From JBHEMT01 sp046262435 (GTDB lineage Bacteria; Chloroflexota; Dormibacteria; Aeolococcales; Aeolococcaceae), in the NCBI GenBank assembly GCA_046262435.1, contig JBHEMT010000002.1, forward strand, positions 1 to 8,915: a stretch of 8,915 nucleotides of DNA. The letters are read 5' to 3'. The notes under the pieces are model-generated. The model had not been told where the DNA came from. It made no database searches and saw nothing but the letters and a program-made list of their open reading frames with translations. Shown here piece after piece: positions 1 through 6,281 of the stretch. Both the position numbers and the translations under genes were made by a program. Position 1 is the stretch's first letter, and the number at the start of each line of letters is the position of its first letter.

Positions 1-2
1 TC

Positions 3-617
3 GTCGATGCCCGTGTTGCGGTCGTGGGTGGCATCAACTGGGGGGAGCGCTCGGCAGCCAACCACGACTTCGACGCCGAGCTGGGCGGGCCGGCCGTCGC
101 CAGCCTGGGGCGCGTCTTCGCGCGTGACCTGGTCACCTGCGGCCGCATGCTGACCGTGCCAGCGTCCCCCGTCGACCCGGGCCTCCTTGTGGCCACCACC
201 CTGCCGGGACCCGACATCCGCCCGCTGATCCTCGACGCCATCGAGTCGGCCCACCGCAGCCTTGACCTCGAGCTCTTCGTGCTCACCGACATCGGCATCG
301 TCCATGCCCTGGAGCGCGCCGCGGCTCGCGGCGTGCGCATCACCGTGCTGCTCGACCCCCATCAGCGTCCCAGCGACCGGGCGGCTGCCACCCTCGCGGG
401 GCACGGAGTGCCGGTCCGCCTCTACCGCAGCCGCGGTGAGCTTCTCCACGCCAAGGTGGTCGTGACCGACGCGGCCACGGTCAGCTTCGGCAGTGCCAAC
501 TGGTCCGCCGGCGGATTCGAGCGCAACCACGAGTGCGACGTCGTCATCCTCGACAACCCCCCGGTGGCGGCGGCCTTCCTGGCGGCGATGCGCGCCGACT
601 GGGAGGCGGCGGCCTGA
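3..617 (+). CDS. Phospholipase D-family protein (cardiolipin synthase-like), 5' end outside window
   Basis: The frame is open to the left edge and ends at TGA 615-617, giving 204 visible residues of a two-HKD PLD-superfamily protein. The tail of the first HKD motif is visible: an Asp at 6-8, six residues, then Gly-Gly-Ile-Asn-Trp at 27-41. Its His and Lys lie off the window. The second motif is complete: His 447-449, Lys 453-455, Asp 468-470, then GSANW at 489-503. Family members form a phosphohistidine intermediate and cleave or transfer phosphodiesters, and bacterial two-HKD proteins are often cardiolipin or phosphatidyltransferases. No membrane segment is seen in the visible part, so the substrate cannot be named. 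A GTG at 24 could be read as a start, but it lies inside the first HKD motif and is not the real one. The gene converges on gpmI with four bases between the stops. Confidence 0.88.
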   Translation, partial: VDARVAVVGGINWGERSAANHDFDAELGGPAVASLGRVFARDLVTCGRMLTVPASPVDPGLLVATTLPGPDIRPLILDAIESAHRSLDLELFVLTDIGIVHALERAAARGVRITVLLDPHQRPSDRAAATLAGHGVPVRLYRSRGELLHAKVVVTDAATVSFGSANWSAGGFERNHECDVVILDNPPVAAAFLAAMRADWEAAA

Positions 618-621
618 GAGC

Positions 622-2163
622 TCAGCGCTCGATGAGGCTGCGCCCGGTCATCACCTCGGGGACCGGCAGACCGAGCACCTCAAGCACGGTGGGTGCCACG
701 TCGGCAAGCCCTCCGCCAGCGCGCAGGGTGCGCGCCTCAGTGCCGCAGAGGATCACCGGTACCGGGTTGGTGGTGTGCGACGTCAGTGGCGAGTCGTCCG
801 TGCGGTCGACCTTGAGCTCGGCGTTGCCGTGGTCGGCGGTGACCAGCAGCGACCCGCCAACGCCAAGCACGGCATCGGCGATGCGCCCCAGGCAGGCGTC
901 GACCACCTCCACCGCCCGCACCGTGGCGTCGAAGTCGCCGGTGTGGCCGACCATGTCGGGGTTGGCGAAGTTGAGCACGATCAGCGCCTCATTCCCGGAG
1001 CCGATGTGCTCGAGCACGGCCTCGGTGATCGGCTCGGCGCTCATCTCCGGGGTCGCCTCGTAGGTGGCAACCCGCAGCGACGGCACCAACAACCGTTCCT
1101 CGCCGGAGAAGGCCTCCTCGCGGCCACCGTTGATGAAATAGGTGACGTGGGCGTACTTCTCGGTTTCGGCGACGTGGAACTGGGCGAGCCCCCTCCGGCT
1201 CACCGTCTCGGTGAGGGTCTCGGCAACGTTCTCCTTGGCAAAGGCCACCTGCACGGGCAGCCCGCGCTCGTACTCCACGAAGGTGACCACCTCCAGCCCG
1301 CGGGGGCGATCGGGCCGCGGGAAGCCCTCGAATGCTCCGTCGACCAGGGCATGGGTCAGCTCGCGGGCCCGGTCGGGACGGAAGTTGCACAGCACCACCA
1401 GGTCGCCGTCCTCGATTCGCCGCCGTGAGCCATCGCCGGTGACGATGGCGCAGGGCGCGATGAACTCGTCGGTGGTCCCGGCGGCATGCTCGGCTGCGAT
1501 GTACTCCACGGCGTCGGCCGCGGTCCGCTCCGGCACGGCCGCCCCGGCAATGACCCGCCAGGCGCGCTCCACCCGGTCCCAGTGGCGGTCGCGGTCCATC
1601 GCCCAGTAGCGCCCGCTCACGCTGGCGATGCCTTCTGCCCCGGCCTCGGCGAGGCCGGCGGCGAAGTCGGCGACGAAGCCCTGGGCACTGCTCGGCGGGG
1701 TGTCGCGGCCGTCGGTGATCACATGCGCCGCGATCCGGTGGAGACCGCGACCCGCGGCCAACCTGGCGACCGCCAGAGCGTGACGCTGATCGCTGTGCAC
1801 GCCTCCGGCCGAGGTCAAACCGACCAGGTGCAGGCGGCCACCGCGCTGGGCGACGCGGTCCACAGCCTCGCACAGCACCGGGTTGGCCTCGAAACTGCCG
1901 TCGTCGATCGCCCGGTTGATCCGCGATAGGTCCTGGAAGATCACCCGGCCGGCGCCGATGGTGAGGTGACCAACCTCGGAGTTGCCCTGCTGGCCCGCGG
2001 GCAGGCCCACGGCCTCACCGGAGGCGGCAACCACGGTCCACGGCCAGCGCTCACGGAGGTGGTCGAGGCGGGGGGTGGCCGCGGCGGCGATGGCGTTGCC
2101 GAAGATGTCGGTGTTCTCCCCCCACCCGTCGCAGATCGCCAGGACGAGGGGACGGTGGCTCAC
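622..2163 (-). CDS. gpmI: 2,3-bisphosphoglycerate-independent phosphoglycerate mutase
   Basis: This cytosolic enzyme interconverts 3- and 2-phosphoglycerate using two metal ions (typically manganese) and a phosphoserine intermediate. At 513 residues it has the usual family length. The alkaline-phosphatase-type metal and catalytic residues fall almost exactly where they do in the Geobacillus enzyme: Asp12 in CDGWG, Ser62 in GNSEVGH, Asp403 and His407 in NPDMVGHTG, Asp444-His445 in TADHGN, and His463 in SHTTNPVP. The inserted phosphotransferase domain is marked by DGRDTPP (151-157), GRYWAMDRD (184-192), NFRPDR (260-265) and AETEKYAHVT (332-341, including Lys336). The GTG start (2163-2161) overlaps the TGA of the upstream PGK-TIM gene in a GTGA arrangement and has no clear Shine-Dalgarno, which suggests translational coupling. 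It is the last gene of the glycolytic run, and no enolase gene follows it. Confidence 0.97.
   Translation of the reverse strand: MSHRPLVLAICDGWGENTDIFGNAIAAAATPRLDHLRERWPWTVVAASGEAVGLPAGQQGNSEVGHLTIGAGRVIFQDLSRINRAIDDGSFEANPVLCEAVDRVAQRGGRLHLVGLTSAGGVHSDQRHALAVARLAAGRGLHRIAAHVITDGRDTPPSSAQGFVADFAAGLAEAGAEGIASVSGRYWAMDRDRHWDRVERAWRVIAGAAVPERTAADAVEYIAAEHAAGTTDEFIAPCAIVTGDGSRRRIEDGDLVVLCNFRPDRARELTHALVDGAFEGFPRPDRPRGLEVVTFVEYERGLPVQVAFAKENVAETLTETVSRRGLAQFHVAETEKYAHVTYFINGGREEAFSGEERLLVPSLRVATYEATPEMSAEPITEAVLEHIGSGNEALIVLNFANPDMVGHTGDFDATVRAVEVVDACLGRIADAVLGVGGSLLVTADHGNAELKVDRTDDSPLTSHTTNPVPVILCGTEARTLRAGGGLADVAPTVLEVLGLPVPEVMTGRSLIER
2160..2163 (-). promoter_or_regulatory. Four-base stop/start overlap (GTGA) coupling pgk-tpi to gpmI
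   Basis: On the - strand the GTG start of gpmI (2163-2161) and the TGA stop of the PGK-TIM gene (2162-2160) share bases. No good Shine-Dalgarno lies just upstream. Such overlaps commonly allow a terminating ribosome to restart on the next gene. The overlap is visible in the sequence; the coupling is inferred. Confidence 0.7.
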
Positions 2164-4328
2164 CGCACCCGCGCCGAGGCACCGGCGGCGCTGACGATTG
2201 CGCTGAACGCCTCGGTGCTCAGGCTCGCCCCCCCGATGAGGCCGCCGTCAATGTCGGCCTGGGCGAACAGTTCGGCGGCGCTGCCCGCGGTGACGCTCCC
2301 ACCGTAGAGGACGCGCAGCTCGGCGACCGCGGCCGCTGCGTAGCAATCCTCCAGGTGCTCGCGGATCGCATGGCAGACCAGCTGCGCCTCATGGGGTGTC
2401 GCGGTACGGCCGGTGCCGATCGCCCAGACCGGCTCGTAGGCCACCACCAGGCGACCCAGGTCGGCCTCGGCGGCGGCCGCCAGGGCGGTGTCCAGCTGCC
2501 GGCGGATCACCCGCATGGTGCGCCCACCGTTGCGCTCGTCGAGGGTCTCACCCACAGCGAGGATCACCTGCAGGTCGTGACCGAGGGCGCGGCCGAGCTT
2601 GCAGCCCACCTGTTCGTCGGTCTCGCCGAGCAGGTGGCGACGCTCGGAGTGCCCCACCAGCACCCACTGGCACCAGCCGCTCAGGCTCGCCGGCGACACC
2701 TCGCCGGTGAAGGCGCCCCGGTCCTCCCAGAACACGTCCTGGGCGCCGATCGCGATCGCGCTGCCCTCGAGCAACTGGTGCAGTGGCCAGAGGTGGGGGA
2801 AGGGGGGCAGGACGGCCACCTCCACCCCGGGCTCACCGAGCGCGGTGAGTAGCTCGCGCCCCAGGGCGAGCCCCTCCAGCACCGTGGTGTGCATTTTCCA
2901 GTTGCCCACCACCAGGGGGCGCCGGGCCCCCCGTGCCGGCATCCGCTCGGAGGCCGGTGGCGTGGCGCGTTCCCCCGCCGGTCGCCGGGCGGGGCGTGCC
3001 GCCACCCGCTGGGTGGGGTCGGCGGCGCGGATGCCGACCCCACCCCAGCGCGGCTCGGCGGGATCAGGCCCGGTCGGCGGCGCAACCCGGGGCGCTTTCG
3101 CCGGGACGGGCGCCCCGCGGTCGAGGAGTGCCGCCACCCCGGGAAGGGTGCGCCCCTCGAGAAACTCCAGGGTTGCCCCTCCCCCGGTGCTGACGTGGCT
3201 GATCCGGTCGGTCACCCCCGCCTGGTCGAGCGCGGCAGCCAGGTCGCCGCCGCCAACCACGGTCACCGCGCTGGCGGCGGCCACGGTCTCGGCGACGGCT
3301 CGGGTCCCGCGGGCGAAGCCGGGCACCTCGTAGATCCCCAGCGGCCCGTTCCAGACCACGGTCGCCGCGTCGTGGCACGAACGCGCGATCCCGATCACGG
3401 TGTCGGGCCCGATGTCGACCACCGTCTGGTCGGCGGGAATCTCCTTCCAGGAGACGACGGTGGTCTTCGCCCCGGGGTCGGTGCTCCGGGCGACCACCAC
3501 ATCGATCGGCAGGTGCAGGTCGCAGTGCCCCGTCCGCGCGACCCGCAATAGCTCCTCCGCCACCGCCACCTGGTCGTCCTCCACCAGCGAGCGGCCCACC
3601 TCCTCGCCGAGCGCCCGGTAGAAGGTGCAGGCCATCGCCCCCCCGATCCAGAGCACATCGACGCGCTCCACCAGGGTGCGCAGCACCCCGAGCTTGGAGG
3701 AGATCTTGGAGCCGCCGAGGATGGCCACCAGCGGCCGCGCAGGGGCATCCAGAACCCCGCCCAGCTGGCCCAGCTCCTCGGCCATCAGGTACCCGGCCAC
3801 CGCAGGCAGCCGGTGGGCGATGCCCTCCGTCGAGGCATGGGCTCGGTGCGCCGTGCCGAAGGCGTCGTTGACATAGATGTCGGCGAGCTCTGCGAACCGG
3901 GCAGCCAGGGCCGGGTCGTTGCGCTCCTCGCCCGGCTCGAAGCGGACGTTCTCCAGCATCCCGACCTCACCGGGCCGGAGCCTGGCCGCCATCTCCTGCG
4001 AGAGGGGGCCGGCCACGTCGCCGGCAAGCTCCACCTCCCCACCGAGCAGCTCGGCGAGCCGGTCGGCAAGCGGCCGCACCGAAAGGGCGGCGTCGGAGCG
4101 CCCCCCCGGGCGCCCCAGGTGGGTCAGCACGATCACTCGTGCGCCACGCTCGCGCAGCCTCTCCAGGGTGGGCAGGGCGGCACGGATGCGCCGGTCGTCG
4201 ACGATCCGCCCGTCCCGCATCGGCACGTTGAAGTCGACCCGGACCAGCACCGTCCGCCCCTCAACTGCAACGTCGTCGAGGGTCTGCTTGGCGGCGCGCG
4301 CGGCCGGAGCGGCGCCCTCGACTGGCAC
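2160..4328 (-). CDS. pgk-tpiA: Bifunctional phosphoglycerate kinase / triosephosphate isomerase fusion
   Basis: One uninterrupted 722-residue frame carries both enzymes. PGK (about residues 14-402) makes ATP from 1,3-bisphosphoglycerate. It shows RVDFNVP (30-36), HLGRP (70-74), ENVRF (126-130), AHRAH (160-164), GGSKISSK with Lys208 and Lys212, NGPLGIYE ending in Glu334, GGGD (359-362) and STGGG (380-384). TIM (about 471-722) shows NWKM with Asn476 and Lys478, GHSERR with His560, the base Glu632 in YEPVWAIGTG, and a YGGSV phosphate loop. Both active sites look intact. About 68 Pro/Ala/Arg-rich residues join the domains. PGK-TIM fusions are known, for example in Thermotoga maritima. The GTG start is seven bases after the gap stop. 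It lies about a dozen residues before the usual PGK N-terminus and has only a weak AGG upstream. The near-invariant TIM Cys126 is Ala591 here. An internal ATG at 2942 could in principle give free TIM but lacks a Shine-Dalgarno. Confidence 0.95.
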   Translation of the reverse strand: MPVEGAAPAARAAKQTLDDVAVEGRTVLVRVDFNVPMRDGRIVDDRRIRAALPTLERLRERGARVIVLTHLGRPGGRSDAALSVRPLADRLAELLGGEVELAGDVAGPLSQEMAARLRPGEVGMLENVRFEPGEERNDPALAARFAELADIYVNDAFGTAHRAHASTEGIAHRLPAVAGYLMAEELGQLGGVLDAPARPLVAILGGSKISSKLGVLRTLVERVDVLWIGGAMACTFYRALGEEVGRSLVEDDQVAVAEELLRVARTGHCDLHLPIDVVVARSTDPGAKTTVVSWKEIPADQTVVDIGPDTVIGIARSCHDAATVVWNGPLGIYEVPGFARGTRAVAETVAAASAVTVVGGGDLAAALDQAGVTDRISHVSTGGGATLEFLEGRTLPGVAALLDRGAPVPAKAPRVAPPTGPDPAEPRWGGVGIRAADPTQRVAARPARRPAGERATPPASERMPARGARRPLVVGNWKMHTTVLEGLALGRELLTALGEPGVEVAVLPPFPHLWPLHQLLEGSAIAIGAQDVFWEDRGAFTGEVSPASLSGWCQWVLVGHSERRHLLGETDEQVGCKLGRALGHDLQVILAVGETLDERNGGRTMRVIRRQLDTALAAAAEADLGRLVVAYEPVWAIGTGRTATPHEAQLVCHAIREHLEDCYAAAAVAELRVLYGGSVTAGSAAELFAQADIDGGLIGGASLSTEAFSAIVSAAGASARVR
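2919..3122 (-). other. Interdomain linker of the PGK-TIM fusion
   Basis: Residues about 403-470 match neither enzyme. They follow the normal PGK C-terminus (LPGVAALL) and precede the TIM start (PLVVGNWKM). The stretch is dominated by Pro, Ala, Arg and Gly and should be disordered. Its DNA contains a strong inverted repeat at 3007-3050. Boundaries were set by comparison with family ends and are good to a few residues. The linker may derive from an old intergenic spacer that lost its stop codon; that is inference. Confidence 0.75.
3007..3050 (-). repeat. 17-bp GC-rich inverted repeat (hairpin) inside the linker coding sequence
   Basis: Arm 3007-3023 and arm 3033-3050 are complementary over 17 base pairs, with a single bulged base (C3043 on the + strand) and a nine-base loop (3024-3032). 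Nearly all pairs are G-C, so the transcript should form a very stable hairpin. It encodes residues 427-441 of the fusion. No T-tract follows on the - strand, so it is not a classical intrinsic terminator. I did not see a second copy in the window. Confidence 0.8.
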
Positions 4329-4335
4329 CTCGGAC

Positions 4336-5343
4336 CTACAGCCGGGCGCCGATGTAGCCGACCAGGTCGACGACCCGGCAGGAGTAACCCCACTCGTTGT
4401 CGTACCAGGACAGCACCTTGACCATCCGGTCGCCGATCACCATCGTCGAGGGGGCGTCGAGAATCGAGGAGTGCGAGTCGTGGATGAAGTCCGCTGAGAC
4501 CAGCTCCTCCTCGCTCACCGCAAGAATCCCCTCGAGGGCTCCGCCGGCTGCCTCGCGCATCTCGTCGTTGAGATCGTCGACCGTGACATCGCGCGACAGC
4601 TGGGCGGTGAGGTCGACCAGCGAGCCGACCGGGACCGGGACGCGCAGAGCCATACCGTGAAACTTGCCCTTGAGCTCGGGCAGGACCAAGGCCACCGCCT
4701 TGGCGGCGCCGGTTGTGGTGGGAATGATCGACTGCGCCGCGGCGCGAGCGCGACGGAGGTCCTTGTGCGGACCGTCGAGGATGAGCTGGTCGTTGGTGTA
4801 GGCGTGCACCGTGGTCATCAGGCCGTACTCGATCCCGAAGGCGTCGCTGAGCACCTTGGCCACCGGGGCCAGGCAGTTGGTGGTGCACGAGGCGTTGCTG
4901 ACGATGTGATGGGCGCTGGGATCGTAGGCGGAGCTGTTGACTCCCATGCACACGGTGATGTCCTCGCCCTTGGCCGGGGCGGAGATCACCACCTTGCGCG
5001 CCCCTGCGTCGAGATGTGCCCGGGCCCGGTCCGCGTCGGTGAAGAACCCGGTGGACTCGACGACGACGTCCACGCCAAGGTCGCCCCAGGGCAGCCGCTG
5101 CGGGTCACGCTCGGCGAGTACCTGGACGGTCTGACCGTCCACCACCAGCGTCGACTCCTTGGCGGCCACCGCGCCGGGATACGGGCCGAGGATGGTGTCG
5201 TGCTTCAGCAGGTGCGCCAGGGTCCTGGCATCGGTGAGGTCGTTGACCGCCACGATCTCCAGCTCCGGCGCGCGCTCCCGGGCGGCTCGGTAGACGTTCC
5301 GCCCGATCCGGCCGAAGCCGTTGATGCCAACCTTGACAGTCAT
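4336..5343 (-). CDS. gap: Glyceraldehyde-3-phosphate dehydrogenase, type I, NAD-dependent
   Basis: This 335-residue cytosolic enzyme oxidises glyceraldehyde-3-phosphate to 1,3-bisphosphoglycerate, which the next gene product uses. The Rossmann motif NGFGRIGR is at 8-15, and Asp35 after the second strand (VND) favours NAD over NADP. The catalytic Cys153 lies in SNASCTTNC, with the partner His180 in TTVHAYT. HKDLRRARAAA (193-203) and the C-terminal YDNEWGYS are typical of glycolytic GapA. The ATG at 5343 was chosen because it gives the standard N-terminus (TVKVGINGFG) and has AGGAG seven bases upstream. A longer reading from 5469 would overlap the whiA end and add 42 unrelated residues. The stop is TAG, seven bases before the pgk-tpi start, so the genes are very likely co-transcribed. 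Confidence 0.97.
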   Translation of the reverse strand: MTVKVGINGFGRIGRNVYRAARERAPELEIVAVNDLTDARTLAHLLKHDTILGPYPGAVAAKESTLVVDGQTVQVLAERDPQRLPWGDLGVDVVVESTGFFTDADRARAHLDAGARKVVISAPAKGEDITVCMGVNSSAYDPSAHHIVSNASCTTNCLAPVAKVLSDAFGIEYGLMTTVHAYTNDQLILDGPHKDLRRARAAAQSIIPTTTGAAKAVALVLPELKGKFHGMALRVPVPVGSLVDLTAQLSRDVTVDDLNDEMREAAGGALEGILAVSEEELVSADFIHDSHSSILDAPSTMVIGDRMVKVLSWYDNEWGYSCRVVDLVGYIGARL

Positions 5344-5350
5344 CCACTCA

Positions 5351-5356
5351 TCTCCT
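5351..5356 (-). promoter_or_regulatory. Shine-Dalgarno of gap
   Basis: AGGAGA on the - strand ends seven bases before the ATG at 5343. It is the only textbook ribosome binding site in the window and settles the gap start. The other complete genes begin with GTG and have weak or no such site. Confidence 0.85.
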
Positions 5357-5374
5357 ACCCCGGCGGCTGTGCCG

Positions 5375-5408
5375 AATGTAACACCGGCCCGGACGCGCTC
5401 GTGCCGGT
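5375..5408 (-). promoter_or_regulatory. Candidate gap promoter with overlapping dyad
   Basis: The 65-base whiA-gap spacer holds a TACATT box (5380-5375 on the - strand), the most AT-rich point nearby and a fair -10 match. Just upstream is an inverted repeat with arms ACCGGC (5408-5403) and GCCGGT (5388-5383), 14 bases apart, across the -35 to -10 interval. No good -35 hexamer is seen. A promoter with an operator-like site for the glycolytic genes is possible but unproven. Confidence 0.25.
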
Positions 5409-6263
5409 TCAGTCCGGTGCCGCACCAAGCAGCCGGTGAAGGCGGCCGGCCATCGCGGCCCGGCTGCACCCGGCCCTCTGCGCGAGCCGCTCCAGGGTGT
5501 CGTCGGGGTGGCGCTGGCGCAGGTCGGCGGCGGCGCGCAGGGAGGACGGGAGCGCCTCATAGCGGCCGGGGATGCGCTGCAGCCGGCCGACTGCCTCGAG
5601 CTGGGCCACGCTCGCCCGCACCGCGCGACGCAGGTTGGCGGTCTCGGCGTTGGTGCGCCGGTTGATCTCTCCGCGGAGCTCGGCGACCACCCGGCCCTGC
5701 TCGAACCGGAGCCGGGCTCCCTGGGCACCCACGGTGCTCAAGAGCCCGGCAACTGCGGCAGAACCGCTGAGGATGACCAGCGGCCGGCCCCGCCGGGCGG
5801 CCGCGCGAGCGCCCAGCTCGAGGACGACACAGTCGCTGTGCAGCCGCGCCGCCGCCGCCTGGTCATAGGCGCGGAGCTCCGCCTGCGGCGCGCCCTGAGG
5901 GCGGCTCACGCTGCCCGCCGCAAGGAACGCACCGCGCAGCCGCAGGCGGCGGCAGCAGGAGCGCTCGCTGCCCCGCACTCCGGCGAGCCCGGGGGCGACC
6001 AGGACGTAGCGGGGACGGCGTGCGGCGCGGCGTCGCACCACCCGAGCCGGAATACCGAGCGAGTGCAGCGCTGCCAGACCGGAGCGCGCCGCCACCGGGC
6101 GCGGGATGGCGACCTCGTCACCCTCACCATCCTCCGCCCGCGACGTCCCCACTGCCAGAGCCATTCCCTCGAGCAGCGCGCGCCGGCAGCAGCCGAGCGG
6201 CGGCACATGGGGGGCAACCTCGGCCAGCACCCGGCTGGTGAAGGAGCCCTCGGCTCCGGCCAC
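5409..6263 (-). CDS. whiA: WhiA-family DNA-binding protein, short and divergent
   Basis: WhiA joins degenerate LAGLIDADG-type domains to a C-terminal helix-turn-helix. It regulates sporulation septation in Streptomyces and affects cell division in Bacillus. Family hallmarks here are SFTSRV (7-12), CCRR at 25-28, a second CCRR at 103-106 followed by LRGAFLAAGSVS (109-120), RRTNAETANLRRAV (202-215), and LPSSLRAAADLRQRHPDDTLERL (238-260, as in LPxxL...LRLxxPxxSLxEL). The protein has 284 residues against roughly 310-330 in most homologues, with the central part shortened and poorly conserved. The usual NC(E/D)TAN is NAETAN. The recognition-helix region, normally SK(S/A)GxNHR, reads SRAAMAGR. The GTG start gives the expected short lead before SFT, has no Shine-Dalgarno, and lies 18 bases after rapZ. 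Family assignment is firm; normal DNA binding is uncertain. Confidence 0.9.
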   Translation of the reverse strand: MAGAEGSFTSRVLAEVAPHVPPLGCCRRALLEGMALAVGTSRAEDGEGDEVAIPRPVAARSGLAALHSLGIPARVVRRRAARRPRYVLVAPGLAGVRGSERSCCRRLRLRGAFLAAGSVSRPQGAPQAELRAYDQAAAARLHSDCVVLELGARAAARRGRPLVILSGSAAVAGLLSTVGAQGARLRFEQGRVVAELRGEINRRTNAETANLRRAVRASVAQLEAVGRLQRIPGRYEALPSSLRAAADLRQRHPDDTLERLAQRAGCSRAAMAGRLHRLLGAAPD

Positions 6264-6281
6264 GGTTGGGCCCGGCGCCGC

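Noticed and set aside
24..617. Treating the left-edge gene as a complete 197-residue single-HKD protein starting at GTG 24
   Set aside because: The codons before 24 encode the Asp and strand of a first HKD motif, so the gene continues beyond the left edge.
614..625. Short dyad CTGA...TCAG across both convergent stop codons as a bidirectional terminator
   Set aside because: The stem is only 4-5 bp with no T-tract, and the symmetry follows simply from both genes ending in TGA next to a C.
493..1428. 311-codon + strand frame overlapping the PLD end and running antisense to gpmI
   Set aside because: It crosses two well-supported genes, has no family resemblance, and its composition is that of a reverse-complement shadow.
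2919..2942. Independent start for TIM at the internal ATG (Met463)
   Set aside because: No Shine-Dalgarno precedes it and the frame is continuous with PGK, so a separate tpiA gene is not supported, though low-level internal initiation cannot be excluded.
2973..2994. Second hairpin in the linker DNA (CCCCGCC/GGCGGGG, eight-base loop)
   Set aside because: A 7-bp all-GC stem is expected by chance in sequence this GC-rich; only the 17-bp stem nearby stands out.
4657..5439. 260-codon + strand frame opposite gap
   Set aside because: The opposite strand encodes a textbook GAPDH with intact catalytic residues, and this frame has no family features.
5344..5469. 42-residue N-terminal extension of GAPDH from an upstream ATG
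   Set aside because: It would overlap the whiA 3' end, is not conserved in GAPDH, and skips the strong Shine-Dalgarno at 5351-5356.
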